Assembly (NCBI RefSeq): GCF_004295585.1
Contig: NZ_AP019400.1
Location: forward strand, 4,934,001 to 4,998,000
Origin: Cohnella abietis
Lineage (GTDB): Bacteria; Bacillota; Bacilli; Paenibacillales; Paenibacillaceae
DNA: 64,000 bases
Direction: 5' to 3'
Shown: positions 42,843 to 51,895 of the stretch, one piece after another
Layout: the number at the start of each line of letters is the position of its first letter
How positions within the stretch are numbered: the first letter of the stretch is position 1
Notes under the pieces: model-generated
Database searches by the model: none
The model's input: the letters and a program-made list of their open reading frames with translations, nothing else
What the model was told of the DNA's origin: nothing
Translations under genes and position numbers: made by a program

Positions 42843-44435
42843 TTACCCCCCATGGAACGATGGCTCTGGCTTAGATGCTCCATCCTTCTGATTTTGGGAA
42901 TTCCCTGGTCCAGATGCTCCAGGTTGTCCTGGGGTGGATTTCTCCATCCGAGCTCGACCCATTAGAAGAGCAAACACCAAAGCAATTATAGGTAAAATCA
43001 CGGACCATTGGAAAATAAAGATTATGGAGTCTGCAAGCTTACTCAATAAATGGTTAACAGCATCTGAGGATAACCCCATCTTAGCTTGCATCTCAGGGTC
43101 AAGTAGCACTTGGCCACCTTTAATCTTCTCCGCCACCGCAGGACTAAGATTAGGCACTTCAGCTATACCTTTCTGAAACTCATGCTTCTGTAAAGTACCG
43201 AACACCGTTACACCTAGTGCAGAGCCAATCGTCCTAAAGAACGTAATTAAGGAGGAGGCTGAGCCTTTGTATTGTGGCGGCACGGAATTAAGCGTAGAGA
43301 TGTTCAAGAGTGAGAACGAAACACCCATACCCAATCCAATAATAACCATGAACAAAGTAATCAATAATCGACTTGTCGAAGTATCCATAACGAATCCAAG
43401 CAAGCATGACCCAACAAGTAATGTAATGGCTGATACGACCATAACATCACGATATCGGAATCTTGTCGCGAACCTACCGCCAATCTGGCTACTTAGTACA
43501 ACACCAAGCATCATCGGGGTTAGAACTGAGCTCGTTTCCGTTGCTGTCTTGTGAAATACACCTTGAATGAAAATAGGAATATAAGTAGCCCCTGCTATCA
43601 TTACTCCACCATAGAGAAGGCTTATGACCATACTGCTTGTGAACAATCGCTTTTGGAAAAGACTGAGCTTAATAATCGGGTCTTTAGCATATTTTTCTGC
43701 CAGTAGAAACAGAACAAGCAGTACCCCAGAGGCTACAAATAACGAAATCGTCTTAAGGGAATCCCATGCCCAGCCGTCCGATCCCCCCAGCTCGAGTCCG
43801 AACATTAAAAACAGAATAGTACCTGTAAGCAAAATAGCCCCAGCCCAATCAATGACTTGCTTACGGGTAACCTTCGTCTCATGGTAAGCCTTCACAATAA
43901 AAATAATAGCCAAAATTCCAATCGGCACATTAATGTAGAAAATCCAGCGCCAGCTCAGATTATCCGTAATCGCTCCACCCATAATAGGTCCGAATACGCT
44001 GGATACTCCAAACACTGCACCGAACAATCCCATCATCTTGCCTCGTTTTTCAGCTGGGAACAGATCGAAAATAATAGTGAACACAATCGGCATTAATGCC
44101 CCGCCGCCGATTCCTTGAATAGCCCGGTAAATGATAAGCTGATCCATATTCATAGCCGTTCCACACAAAATAGATCCTATTAAGAACAATACTAGCCCCA
44201 TTAGGAAAAACCGCTTGCGACCATACATATCGGATAGCTTTCCGAATATAGGCGTTGATACAACCATAGCAATCATATAAGCGGAATAAACCCAAATAAA
44301 GCTTTCAAATCCTCCGAGCTTTTTAATAATAGTAGTCATTGCCGTAGAAACAATCGTCTGGTCGAGTGCTGCCATAAATAATCCGAGCAACAAGCCTGCG
44401 ACAACTAAGCGATGATTGCTTTTTTTAACATCCAT
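42843..44435 (-). CDS. DHA2-family multidrug efflux MFS transporter
   Basis: This 530-residue, fourteen-helix proton-driven drug exporter of the EmrB/QacA type has LDQTIVSTAMTTI near residue 26 (motif D1), the motif A segment GKLSDMYGRKRFF near 65 and IQGIGGGALMP (motif B) near 108. VFGPIMGGAITD (motif C) is near 150. The tail (about 500-530) is Gly/Pro/Ser rich. I chose ATG 44435 with GGAAGG upstream, rather than ATG 44456. It is first gene of a two-gene operon with the PadR repressor. Confidence 0.9.
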   Translation of the reverse strand: MDVKKSNHRLVVAGLLLGLFMAALDQTIVSTAMTTIIKKLGGFESFIWVYSAYMIAMVVSTPIFGKLSDMYGRKRFFLMGLVLFLIGSILCGTAMNMDQLIIYRAIQGIGGGALMPIVFTIIFDLFPAEKRGKMMGLFGAVFGVSSVFGPIMGGAITDNLSWRWIFYINVPIGILAIIFIVKAYHETKVTRKQVIDWAGAILLTGTILFLMFGLELGGSDGWAWDSLKTISLFVASGVLLVLFLLAEKYAKDPIIKLSLFQKRLFTSSMVISLLYGGVMIAGATYIPIFIQGVFHKTATETSSVLTPMMLGVVLSSQIGGRFATRFRYRDVMVVSAITLLVGSCLLGFVMDTSTSRLLITLFMVIIGLGMGVSFSLLNISTLNSVPPQYKGSASSLITFFRTIGSALGVTVFGTLQKHEFQKGIAEVPNLSPAVAEKIKGGQVLLDPEMQAKMGLSSDAVNHLLSKLADSIIFIFQWSVILPIIALVFALLMGRARMEKSTPGQPGASGPGNSQNQKDGASKPEPSFHGG

Positions 44436-44472
44436 GCATTTCAACTTCCTTCCCATACTCTGATCTTAATTT

Positions 44473-44526
44473 ACTCAAATTTGAGTTCTGCATTCCATAT
44501 TATACTCAAATTTGAGTAGAACTCAA
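44473..44526 (-). promoter_or_regulatory. Promoter with two perfect palindromic operators (efflux operon)
   Basis: On the minus strand, TTGAGT (44526-44521), a 16-base spacer and TATAAT (44504-44499). The palindrome ACTCAAATTTGAGT occurs twice, perfectly: 44504-44517 fills the spacer, and 44473-44486 lies just after the transcript start. Their centres are 31 bases apart, about three helical turns, so a repressor could bind both on one face. The PadR protein of the operon is the likely ligand. Confidence 0.75.
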
Positions 44527-44632
44527 CACTTTGCTACGAAATAAATAATCCCCTATAATGGAATGATCGACAATTCTTATTTATAGTCTTTTGTTCAATT
44601 GATAAATATATTCAATGCTTGGAGGCGATCAC

Positions 44633-45535
44633 ATGAACATTAGCCAGCTGGAGACATTGGTCACTATATCCAAAACACTCAGCTTTCGGAAAGCGGGCGA
44701 AGTGCTCAATTTGACGCAGCCTGCCGTATCAGCGCAAATTAAAAGCTTAGAAGATGAATTCAAAGCCATGTTAGTGGACCGCAATCATCCTGTTACACTT
44801 ACAGACCGGGGTCAGGTATTTCTAGCGCATGCAGAGCAAATATTAGCAATCGTGGAGCAGCTAAAGCAGAAGCTGACGGATTTGAACCATATTCCACAGG
44901 GACACATCATTCTAGGTACAACGACATCGATTGCTATTCAAATTTTGCCGAGGGTTTTGTCCTATTTTCAAAATCAATTCCCCCTTATCAAAACGAGCAT
45001 CCAGTCCATGTCCTCTACCCAAGTGCTGTCCAGCGTGGAAAATGGAACCGTTGACATCGGTATCGGTTATTTAACGGACCGCAGTTTGCAGGTAGAAACC
45101 TCTGTGCTCTATTACGACACCTTTGAATTTGTCGTTGCTCCTCAGCATCCTCTAGCCTCCTCCAATCGTATTAAGATCAGCATGCTCAAGGATGTTCCCC
45201 TTATCTTGTTATCTCCAGACACGCTGGGACGGCGTTTCGTGGATCGGTTATTTCGTGAGAACGGGCTAGAGCCTAATATCGTCATGGAGCTAGGAAGCAG
45301 TGAGGAAGTAAAACGGATGGTTGAGCTTAACATGGGAGCGGCCTTCGTCTCGAAGCTGTCGATCGCGGTAGAGCTTCGAAGAGGAACACTAAAAATGATT
45401 CCGATTAACGATGTTGAAGTTAGCCACCCCGTCGGAGTAATGACCAAGTCTGGGCGTTACGTGAACAGTGCTATGCTACAATTTTTGAATGATTTGAAAG
45501 GTATGCCCGAGGACCAATTCGTAGGTAGCGAATAA
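44633..45535 (+). CDS. LysR-family transcriptional regulator
   Basis: This 300-residue protein has an N-terminal helix-turn-helix (ISQLETLVTISKTLSFRKAG, NLTQPAVSAQIKSLE) and a C-terminal substrate-binding-like effector domain (GHIILGTTTSIAIQILPRVL, then VDIGIGYLTD). It resembles regulators of the CysL/CbbR/YwfK-like group. I chose ATG 44633 with GGAGG seven bases upstream; ATG 44615 has none. It is divergent from the efflux operon, with no shared dyad beyond the PadR-type sites, and followed 24 bases later by the PHP phosphatase gene, with which it may be cotranscribed. Confidence 0.88.
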   Translation: MNISQLETLVTISKTLSFRKAGEVLNLTQPAVSAQIKSLEDEFKAMLVDRNHPVTLTDRGQVFLAHAEQILAIVEQLKQKLTDLNHIPQGHIILGTTTSIAIQILPRVLSYFQNQFPLIKTSIQSMSSTQVLSSVENGTVDIGIGYLTDRSLQVETSVLYYDTFEFVVAPQHPLASSNRIKISMLKDVPLILLSPDTLGRRFVDRLFRENGLEPNIVMELGSSEEVKRMVELNMGAAFVSKLSIAVELRRGTLKMIPINDVEVSHPVGVMTKSGRYVNSAMLQFLNDLKGMPEDQFVGSE

Positions 45536-45559
45536 AAGTGACAATTAGGAGTGAGGATG

Positions 45560-46372
45560 ATGAAATTTGATTTGCACACCCACCATGACAGATGCGGCCA
45601 TGCATCAGGTAAAATCAATGATTATATCGTATCGGCAATAGATGCCGGCTTTCAGGTAATCGGAATTTCAGATCACTCGCCTTATTTTGCCCATGAACAA
45701 GACCAGCCTCAGCCAGGTATCGCTATGGCCAGAAGCGACTTCCCTAATTATATCGCCGAGGTGCTGAGACTTAAGGAAAAATACAAGGATCGTATTGAAG
45801 TATTGCTGGGTGTGGAATCTGACTTTTACATAGATCAAATTGAGCTCTACAGAAAGTCCTATGAGCCGTACCCTTTCGACTACATTATTGGCTCCGTACA
45901 CCAAACAAGAGGAATAAGCATATTTAACCGCAATCGCTGGAACGGTAAAACCGAGGCTGAGCAAATCGATGAAAAAAAGCATTATTATGAGCTTATTCGT
46001 GAATCGGCCAATAGTGGGCTATTCCAGGTGCTTGGTCATATCGACGCCATGAAGGGGTACTTCCCACTCTTCGCTAATATTACCGGCGCAGAAGCTGAGA
46101 TCGACGAAACGCTAAAAGCAGTTGCTGCAAACGATATTTCTATCGAGATTAACACGAGCGGCAAAACAAAGTATTGCGGCGGGTGGTATCCATCGGATTC
46201 CTTGCTCGAGCGTGCGTTGCATTTCGGAGTTGATGTTACGTTTGGATCGGACGCTCACGTCCCTGATCGTGTTGGGGATGAATGGGATATCGTGCAGAAG
46301 CGATTGCAAGAAATCGGCTTCAAGCGCTGGGTCTTTTTCCGGCAAAAGCATAAAATCATCGTTCCTTTGTGA
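45560..46372 (+). CDS. PHP-family phosphatase (histidinol-phosphatase-like)
   Basis: This 270-residue PHP-domain metal phosphatase has DLHTHHDRCGHA at residues 4-15, SDHSP near 40, GVESDFY near 90, LGHIDAMKGY near 158 and TFGSDAHVPDRVG near 230. All the metal-binding His/Asp clusters are present. This architecture matches HisK-type histidinol-phosphate phosphatases that finish histidine synthesis. No his genes are nearby, so the exact substrate is not certain. AGGAG is eight bases before ATG 45560. It follows the LysR gene. Confidence 0.85.
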   Translation: MKFDLHTHHDRCGHASGKINDYIVSAIDAGFQVIGISDHSPYFAHEQDQPQPGIAMARSDFPNYIAEVLRLKEKYKDRIEVLLGVESDFYIDQIELYRKSYEPYPFDYIIGSVHQTRGISIFNRNRWNGKTEAEQIDEKKHYYELIRESANSGLFQVLGHIDAMKGYFPLFANITGAEAEIDETLKAVAANDISIEINTSGKTKYCGGWYPSDSLLERALHFGVDVTFGSDAHVPDRVGDEWDIVQKRLQEIGFKRWVFFRQKHKIIVPL

Positions 46373-46457
46373 TAGCCGCGTTGGCCGGGGGCAATAGTTA
46401 TAGATTTTATGGTTAATGCTCCCTCAGCCGCGTCGGTTGCCCCAAGGCGTGCCATAC

Positions 46458-46492
46458 AAAAAAAAGGAAGCCTGCCATCGGTGGCAGGCTTC
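46458..46492 (-). terminator. Terminator downstream of pirin gene
   Basis: The stem GAAGCCTGCCA/TGGCAGGCTTC (46467-46492) has a CCGA loop and is followed on the minus strand by CCTTTTTTTTGT. It may also slow plus-strand transcription from the phosphatase gene. The interval 46373-46595 holds nothing else apart from a weak GGGGCAA/TTGCCCC dyad. Confidence 0.85.
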
Positions 46493-46595
46493 AATATTAT
46501 GAAAAAAGGGGGTCTTGTTTATTATAATATCCGAGTTCTGCGACAGAACGATAACAGGAATGTTTCATTTGTGTAACAAAATCACATTTTCCTTA

Positions 46596-47300
46596 TTAAG
46601 GTAGATCTATCAACATAATACGAGCACCTTTTTCGCTCAGAATGGACAGCTCAGGAACATTTTCTATCCGCGCTGCATCCCTGCGCCCAAGCTTTGCTTC
46701 ACCATTAACGCTAACCTCACCTTCGAGCACGAACAAGAACACCTTCCTGCCCGCCCCCTGTGTAAAAGCTAACGGTTTACCCGCAGAAGGAGCCGATAAA
46801 TAGATCGTCATATCTTGATGCACATGCGCGATTTTCCCCTCTACTCCGTTTGAGGAAGCAATGGGAACCAAAGTGTCCGCCAATCCCTCTGTATCGAATT
46901 CTGTTGTTTCATAAGAAGGACTAATCCCTTTCACGCTTGGCAAAAACCACATCTGCAGTAGGTCAAGCTGCTCATCTTTGGAAATGTTGTATTCCGAATG
47001 AAACACTCCTGTGCCTGCCGACATTCTCTGGATGCCGCCCCATGTCGTTTCAGCACGATTGCCTAAGCTGTCTTTATGCTCCAGAACCCCATTCAGCACC
47101 ACAGTAACAATTTCCATTTCCCTATGAGGGTGCATGCCGAATCCTTCTGTTGCCGCAATGGAATCGTCGTTCAAAACTCTCATCGGTCCAAATTGCAAGT
47201 ATTTCTCATCATAATAATCCGCGAAGGAAAAACTAAAGTTTGATTTTAACCAGCCATGGTCCGCCGAATAACGTTCGATAGCGCGTTGAATATTGATCAA
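46596..47300 (-). CDS. Pirin-family cupin protein (YhhW-like)
   Basis: This 234-residue bicupin has the metal-site motif GFGMHPHREMEIVTVVL near residue 53 and GVFHSEYN near 100. Enzymes of this type act as quercetin 2,3-dioxygenase-like oxygenases or redox sensors. The start is TTG at 47300 with AGGGGGG eight bases upstream; this gives the usual 231-234 residue length, while a reading from 47378 adds an unrelated lead. It is divergent from an HxlR regulator with dyads in between, an arrangement typical of quinone or electrophile-responsive genes. Confidence 0.85.
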   Translation of the reverse strand: MINIQRAIERYSADHGWLKSNFSFSFADYYDEKYLQFGPMRVLNDDSIAATEGFGMHPHREMEIVTVVLNGVLEHKDSLGNRAETTWGGIQRMSAGTGVFHSEYNISKDEQLDLLQMWFLPSVKGISPSYETTEFDTEGLADTLVPIASSNGVEGKIAHVHQDMTIYLSAPSAGKPLAFTQGAGRKVFLFVLEGEVSVNGEAKLGRRDAARIENVPELSILSEKGARIMLIDLP

Positions 47301-47377
47301 TGAAATAACCCCCCTGTATGAATTCAGTTTAACTGAATTGCTGAGCGCATACTCTTTTGCTAATTCAAATACTACCA

Positions 47378-47445
47378 TAGTAACTTACAAATGTAAAGTA
47401 ACTAACATATTTTTAATTTTTACTTACTTTTCGGAAGTGAGTATG
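47378..47445. promoter_or_regulatory. Two dyad operators between pirin and hxlR-type genes
   Basis: TAGTAACTTACAAATGTAAAGTAACTA (split: TAGTAACTTAC, AAATG, TAAAGTAACTA) at 47378-47404 is a dyad with TAGT/ACTA ends. TACTTACTTTTCGGAAGTGAGTA (TACTTACTT / AAGTGAGTA arms) lies near 47422-47445. TACT/AGTA-ended dyads are known for YodB/HxlR-type regulators, so autoregulation plus control of the pirin gene is inferred. Confidence 0.5.
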
Positions 47446-47474
47446 TTAAAATGAACAACAAAGGGGGAATCGGT

Positions 47475-47783
47475 ATGGACTATTCCAAAATGTGCCCCAA
47501 GTACGAATCGGCTGCTGAGTTACTGGGTAAAAAATGGACGGGGCTCATCATTCGAGTACTACTCGGTGGTCCCAAACGGTTTAAGGATATTAAAGAACAA
47601 ATTCCTGACATGAGCGATAAGATGCTGACAGATCGCATGAAAGAGCTTGAATCAATTGGAATTCTTACCCGAACCGTATATCCAGAAATGCCGGTGCGTA
47701 TCGAATATGAATTAACAGAAAAAGGCCACAACTTAGAGGAAGTCATTCTATCCATTCAAACGTGGGGCGAGAACTGGATGTAA
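47475..47783 (+). CDS. HxlR-family transcriptional regulator
   Basis: This 102-residue winged-helix protein has the family signature CPKYESAAELLGKKWTGLI near residues 6-24, RFKDIKEQIPDMSDKML and YELTEKGHNL. Cys6 is the position used for thiol-based redox or quinone sensing in YodB and HypR, so oxidative or electrophile sensing is plausible. AGGGGG is seven bases before ATG 47475; an ATG at 47451 lacks a site. It is divergent from the pirin gene, its likely target. Confidence 0.9.
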   Translation: MDYSKMCPKYESAAELLGKKWTGLIIRVLLGGPKRFKDIKEQIPDMSDKMLTDRMKELESIGILTRTVYPEMPVRIEYELTEKGHNLEEVILSIQTWGENWM

Positions 47784-47795
47784 TGAACGAGCAAT

Positions 47796-47844
47796 AACAA
47801 AAAAAGCAGCGGAGCCTATACTACTGGCTCGCTGCTTTTTGTTA
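47796..47844. terminator. Bidirectional terminator
   Basis: AACAAAAAAAGCAGCGGAGCC pairs with GGCTCGCTGCTTTTTGTT with one bulge and a loop of about nine bases. A and T runs flank both sides. It serves the hxlR-type gene (plus) and the sensor-domain gene (minus), whose last codons lie in it. Confidence 0.85.
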
Positions 47845-48496
47845 TTCGATGAGTTCCCGAAATCCAATAAATCCATGAGGCATAATAGCCTCCCAGCTTC
47901 CTCAATAGAAATGGTACAGTGACGAAGAGCGCTAACCCAATTCCCGCGGTAAACCATGACCGCTGCAAATTCGACCAATTCGGAAACGCAACATTCATGA
48001 GCCATTCCTTGTCGAACAAATGAAATGAGAAAAACTTTGAGCTTATTACTTCCGCCAGTGGCGATAACATTAATCCGATAGCTACTGCTGGAATGAGAAT
48101 AGCGAATACAAACGAAAGAATACCTATCGGAAGCTGAATAATGCCATACGCCAAATTTCGATATTGCTGGATGTCCCCTAACACCTCAAGCCATCCCCGC
48201 CAGCTTTTAAGCCTTTCGTCACCGGCTACCGCTTTTAGACTCATCCCCTCCTCTAACGTTTGGTGCTGGATACTATCTGCCTCTCTATTTTCATAATCCG
48301 AAATCAACCGATTCTCTATGCGCAGCATCCGATGACACCAAATAAGAGTTCCTGCAAGTAATGGTAATCCAACGACGAATACGGCCAATGAAAGTCCTAC
48401 ACAAAGACCTGCAATAGCTATTACAAAAATAATAATCCGTCGCGGTAGTGATCCTATTAAAATTTTCCACGCTTTGAGTGCCTTCTTAAGCTTCAT
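47816..48496 (-). CDS. Putative sensor-domain membrane protein
   Basis: This 226-residue protein has two pairs of hydrophobic helices (IIIFVIAIAGLCVGLSLAVF near 20, FVFAILIPAVAIGLML near 130, FTAGIGLALFVTVPFLL near 185). A soluble segment between them contains SWRGWLEVLGDIQQYRNLAYG. This pattern matches the putative sensor domain found at the N-terminus of actinobacterial and firmicute histidine kinases, here free-standing without a kinase. Role unknown; it may sense membrane stress. It is monocistronic. Confidence 0.65.
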   Translation of the reverse strand: MKLKKALKAWKILIGSLPRRIIIFVIAIAGLCVGLSLAVFVVGLPLLAGTLIWCHRMLRIENRLISDYENREADSIQHQTLEEGMSLKAVAGDERLKSWRGWLEVLGDIQQYRNLAYGIIQLPIGILSFVFAILIPAVAIGLMLSPLAEVISSKFFSFHLFDKEWLMNVAFPNWSNLQRSWFTAGIGLALFVTVPFLLRKLGGYYASWIYWISGTHRITKSSEPVV

Positions 48497-48728
48497 TATT
48501 TCTTGTCTCCCAACTAACCATCGTTGCCTTAATCATAAGGGAAAATTCGGAAAAGGGCACTTGGCTTTGGATCAGTTAAACACTGGACTAAAGTCTAGGC
48601 TGCATTAGCCTATTAGAATACTTTTTAATCCTTTTGATATGTTTACAATTTCGATACATGTCGATAAAACGCAGAAACATGACTCTCGTAATCTAACATC
48701 AGACAAAACATCTGAAGGAGAGTCATCT

Positions 48729-49694
48729 ATGAATAAGAGAATCGTTTTTTCCGCCGCAATCGGCATAATCGCTATAGGTGTTTTATGGTCTAAAGCAGAA
48801 GCCTTGACGCATAGCAAGCCTGAAACAGCACCTATCGTCGCTTCTCCCTCTACTAAACCAACACCGAAGCCATCACCTGAGCCCTCTGTAGCACCTTCAG
48901 GAGGGCCTACAGAACCTACAAAGCAACCAATAGAAGAACCTTCTGTCAAACCCACTGACAAGCCCACAGGGAAGCCTACGCCTACTGGGAACATTAATCC
49001 ACCTGTTAAGCAGCCTGTTAAGCCAGCCGATATAACCGCTCTTCTAGCTGCTAACTTACCTGAACTAAATTTCAAAAAAGACTCGGACGGCAAAATAATA
49101 GTAACCAACACTTCAAGTAATTATATACTCGTTAATAAAAAGCGCATGCTATCTTCGACTTATGTGCCTAAGGATTTGACAGTACCTAATGTGCCATTTT
49201 CTTTCTCAGGCAGCTCACCAAAGAAACAAATGCGCAGGGAAGCCGCTCTAGCTTTGGAATCCCTATTTAAGGCAGCGAAGAAAGATAAAATCGACCTAAA
49301 AGCCGTGTCCGGTTATCGCTCCTATGCCACTCAAAAATCTATTTTTCAAAGTAATTCCGATAAAAAGGGCGAAGAAGTAGCAAATCGGACAAGTGCACGC
49401 CCTGGACAAAGTGAGCATCAGACGGGTCTCGCTATGGATGTTTCTAGCGCTAGCGCCGGATATGATCTTGTTGAAAAATTTGGTGAAACCACTGAAGGAA
49501 AATGGCTTGCGAAGCATGCTGCAGAGCATGGGTTTATCATTCGATTCCTCAAGGGTAAAGAGTCTATAACGGGATATTCTTACGAACCATGGCATATTCG
49601 GTATATTGGCAAAGAAGTTGCAAAGGATATAACTAATAAGAAAGTGACGCTTGAGCAATATTTTGATACTATATCTGCTACCGTTAATAAATAA
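48729..49694 (+). CDS. D-Ala-D-Ala carboxypeptidase, VanY type (M15B)
   Basis: This 321-residue exported peptidase trims the terminal D-Ala of peptidoglycan stem peptides. A signal anchor lies in residues 1-25. A Pro/Thr/Lys-rich spacer follows (about 30-105, TKPTPKPSPEP, KPTDKPTGKPTPT) and then the catalytic domain. Zinc-site motifs are SEHQTGLAMDVS near 240 and EPWHIRYIG near 288. I chose ATG 48729 with AAGGAGAG six bases upstream; ATG 48639 would add 30 residues that do not look like a signal. It lies 27 bases upstream of a two-component system, with which it likely forms an operon. Confidence 0.9.
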   Translation: MNKRIVFSAAIGIIAIGVLWSKAEALTHSKPETAPIVASPSTKPTPKPSPEPSVAPSGGPTEPTKQPIEEPSVKPTDKPTGKPTPTGNINPPVKQPVKPADITALLAANLPELNFKKDSDGKIIVTNTSSNYILVNKKRMLSSTYVPKDLTVPNVPFSFSGSSPKKQMRREAALALESLFKAAKKDKIDLKAVSGYRSYATQKSIFQSNSDKKGEEVANRTSARPGQSEHQTGLAMDVSSASAGYDLVEKFGETTEGKWLAKHAAEHGFIIRFLKGKESITGYSYEPWHIRYIGKEVAKDITNKKVTLEQYFDTISATVNK

Positions 49695-49721
49695 ATTGAA
49701 GCTCTATGACTAGGTGACCCT

Positions 49722-50405
49722 ATGAACAAAAGAATTCTTGTAGCCGACGATGAGCCAGGCATCGCCAATCCCATTTCTTATGCCTTTCGCAGGGAAGGAT
49801 ATGACGTAGAAACCGTCTTTGACGGAGAAGCTGCTCTGGAAAAGGCACTCAGCTTTAAACCTCACATTGCTATTCTAGACGTAATGATGCCTAAGCTGAC
49901 TGGGTATGAGGTATGTAGGAAGCTGGATAATCGCTCTAATATGGGGATCATTCTGCTTACTGTCAAAAACGATATCGTGGACAAAATCGTTGGGCTAGAA
50001 ATGGGCGCAGATGATTACATGACTAAGCCCTTTGACCTTCGAGAGCTTATTGCACGGGTTAAAGCGCTCCTGCGTCGCCTTGAAAAAAAAGAGCCCGAAG
50101 CAGAAACGATTACAGCAGGCGCTTTGAAAATACATTTACAGCTCCGTACTGTTCTAGTTGAGGATAGACCAGTAGAATTAACACCTAAGGAATTTGAGTT
50201 ACTTACACTGTTGCTCTCCCATCCAGAACGGGTATACACACGAGATGAATTACTGGATACCCTCTGGGGGATCGAGTACGCGGCCGGAACAAGGACGGTA
50301 GACATTCACATGCAGCGCCTGCGCAAAAAATTAGGTGAGACGGGGCAGCTCGTTCTGCAAACTGTGTTCGGAGTAGGATACAAAGCCGTTGTGATCAGAC
50401 AATGA
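49722..50405 (+). CDS. OmpR/PhoB-family response regulator
   Basis: This 227-residue protein has a receiver domain (acidic pocket VADDEP, phospho-Asp in IAILDVMMPKLTG near residue 51, Lys in MTKPF near 103) and a winged-helix output domain (VELTPKEFELLTLLLSHPER, RTVDIHMQRLRKKLG). It overlaps the downstream kinase gene by four bases. Following a VanY-type gene, it resembles VanR-like regulators, but no vanHAX genes are present, so wall-stress control of vanY and the lipoprotein is more likely than vancomycin resistance. Confidence 0.92.
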   Translation: MNKRILVADDEPGIANPISYAFRREGYDVETVFDGEAALEKALSFKPHIAILDVMMPKLTGYEVCRKLDNRSNMGIILLTVKNDIVDKIVGLEMGADDYMTKPFDLRELIARVKALLRRLEKKEPEAETITAGALKIHLQLRTVLVEDRPVELTPKEFELLTLLLSHPERVYTRDELLDTLWGIEYAAGTRTVDIHMQRLRKKLGETGQLVLQTVFGVGYKAVVIRQ

Positions 50406-51895
50406 CCGCGATTAGCATCAAAATAAAGTTTAGTCTTTTTCTTGCCATTCTATTATTGCTCACTGTACTGGTGCTTAGCATCTTCGTTCTGAAGGGCATA
50501 GCGGATCAGCAGCAGCAGAAAATGGAGAAGGAGCTCCTTCAGCAAACAAGAATAGCCAATCTCAGCATTAAGCAAGCCTATCTGACTTCTCCACCTATCG
50601 AAGCTCAGCCGTTTCTTCGTAATCGAGGACAGCAGTTTGCCATGGACTTAGCCGTGTACGCAGGCATGCATGTTGTACTTTATGACAGCACTGGCAAGAA
50701 GGTAGGAGATTCCGTTCCCATAAGCTCGTCTTATGCTGTTGAGGATGCCTTATCTATTGCACTGCAAGGAAAGATAGCCTATCAACGCGAAGGACAATTA
50801 TTATATTACTTAGCCCCTCTGCAAGGCCCCAACGAGCAGATGGGCGTCATCCTATTTCAATATTCGCAAGCCGAAGACATAAAGTTCTACCATACAATCG
50901 CAGGCTTGTTCATCCTTACCGGAGGAGCTGTTCTAGCCGCTAGCTTTATTTTGGGCTATCTCTATTTTAGACGTGCTACCTCGGCCATCATTAAGCTCAA
51001 CCAAGCCGCCGAGCATATCCGCAGAGGGCAATTTCTGTTGTCTCATCCTCTTAAGCGAAGGGATGAGCTGGGACAGCTTAGCCAAGGAATTTTTTATATG
51101 AGCACAGAAATTCAGAATAGTATGACCGCTATGATTGCGGAGGAGAACAAGCTTCGTCAAGCTGTGGTCAAGCTTCAGAAGCTTGAGCAGCAGCAGAAGC
51201 AGTTTATCGGCAATATTAGTCATGAGTTTAAGACTCCCCTCACTTCCATTAAAGCCTACGTCGAGTTGATGGAGATGTACCGGGATGATGAAGCTTTGCA
51301 CAGTGACGCGATACAGCATATTAGCCTTGAAACGGAGAGATTGATTGACATGGTTGAAAAAATCCTCCGATTAGCCGCATTAGAGAAATACGAATTTGAG
51401 CATCAAGCGGAGCTGGTGGATATACAAGAGCTGCTGCTGGGTCTTATTGACAGAATGAAGGCAAAGGCAGAAAGATTCGATGTCGTCATGATCTCCCATC
51501 TAGAAGAAGCTGTAATTTGGGCAGATCGCGAAAATGTCGTTCATATCATCATCAATCTCTTAGATAATGCGATTAAATACAACATGCCCGGCGGACAAAT
51601 TATGATTTCTAATCATGAAACAGAAAACAAGGTCATTATTGAAATAAGCAATACCGGCACTCGAATTCCTGAGGAAGCACGCGATAAAATATTCGAGCCC
51701 TTCTTTACTGCTAACACTGACCGATCAAGACAAACCGGCGGAACCGGACTGGGACTCGCCCTTGTTAAACAGCTAGTTGAAAAGCATGGCGGTTCAATCG
51801 AGTTGATGAACAGTGAAGCTGGTACGGCCTTTAGCTTATCCTTCCCCTCTTATCAATCTCGTAATGACATATCAAAGAAGGAGGTCCTCCGATGA
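50402..51895 (+). CDS. Sensor histidine kinase
   Basis: This 497-residue membrane kinase has two helices (residues 10-30 and about 165-188) flanking an extracytoplasmic sensor. A HAMP-like linker follows (RRATSAIIKLNQAAEHIRRG). The phospho-accepting His lies in IGNISHEFKTPLTSIKAY near 275. ATPase boxes are LLDNAIKYN (N), FEPFFTANT (F) and GGTGLGLALV (G2). It pairs with the response regulator encoded just upstream (ATGA overlap) and overlaps the downstream lipoprotein gene by four bases. Confidence 0.92.
   Translation: MTAISIKIKFSLFLAILLLLTVLVLSIFVLKGIADQQQQKMEKELLQQTRIANLSIKQAYLTSPPIEAQPFLRNRGQQFAMDLAVYAGMHVVLYDSTGKKVGDSVPISSSYAVEDALSIALQGKIAYQREGQLLYYLAPLQGPNEQMGVILFQYSQAEDIKFYHTIAGLFILTGGAVLAASFILGYLYFRRATSAIIKLNQAAEHIRRGQFLLSHPLKRRDELGQLSQGIFYMSTEIQNSMTAMIAEENKLRQAVVKLQKLEQQQKQFIGNISHEFKTPLTSIKAYVELMEMYRDDEALHSDAIQHISLETERLIDMVEKILRLAALEKYEFEHQAELVDIQELLLGLIDRMKAKAERFDVVMISHLEEAVIWADRENVVHIIINLLDNAIKYNMPGGQIMISNHETENKVIIEISNTGTRIPEEARDKIFEPFFTANTDRSRQTGGTGLGLALVKQLVEKHGGSIELMNSEAGTAFSLSFPSYQSRNDISKKEVLR

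Noticed and set aside
48605..49111. Minus-strand frame of 168 codons opposite vanY
   Set aside because: It is antisense to the Pro/Thr-rich spacer of VanY; its Gly/Val pattern mirrors that low-complexity DNA.
48729..51895. Vancomycin resistance cluster
   Set aside because: vanY, a response regulator and a kinase are present, but there is no vanH, vanA/D-type ligase or vanX; this is more likely wall homeostasis.
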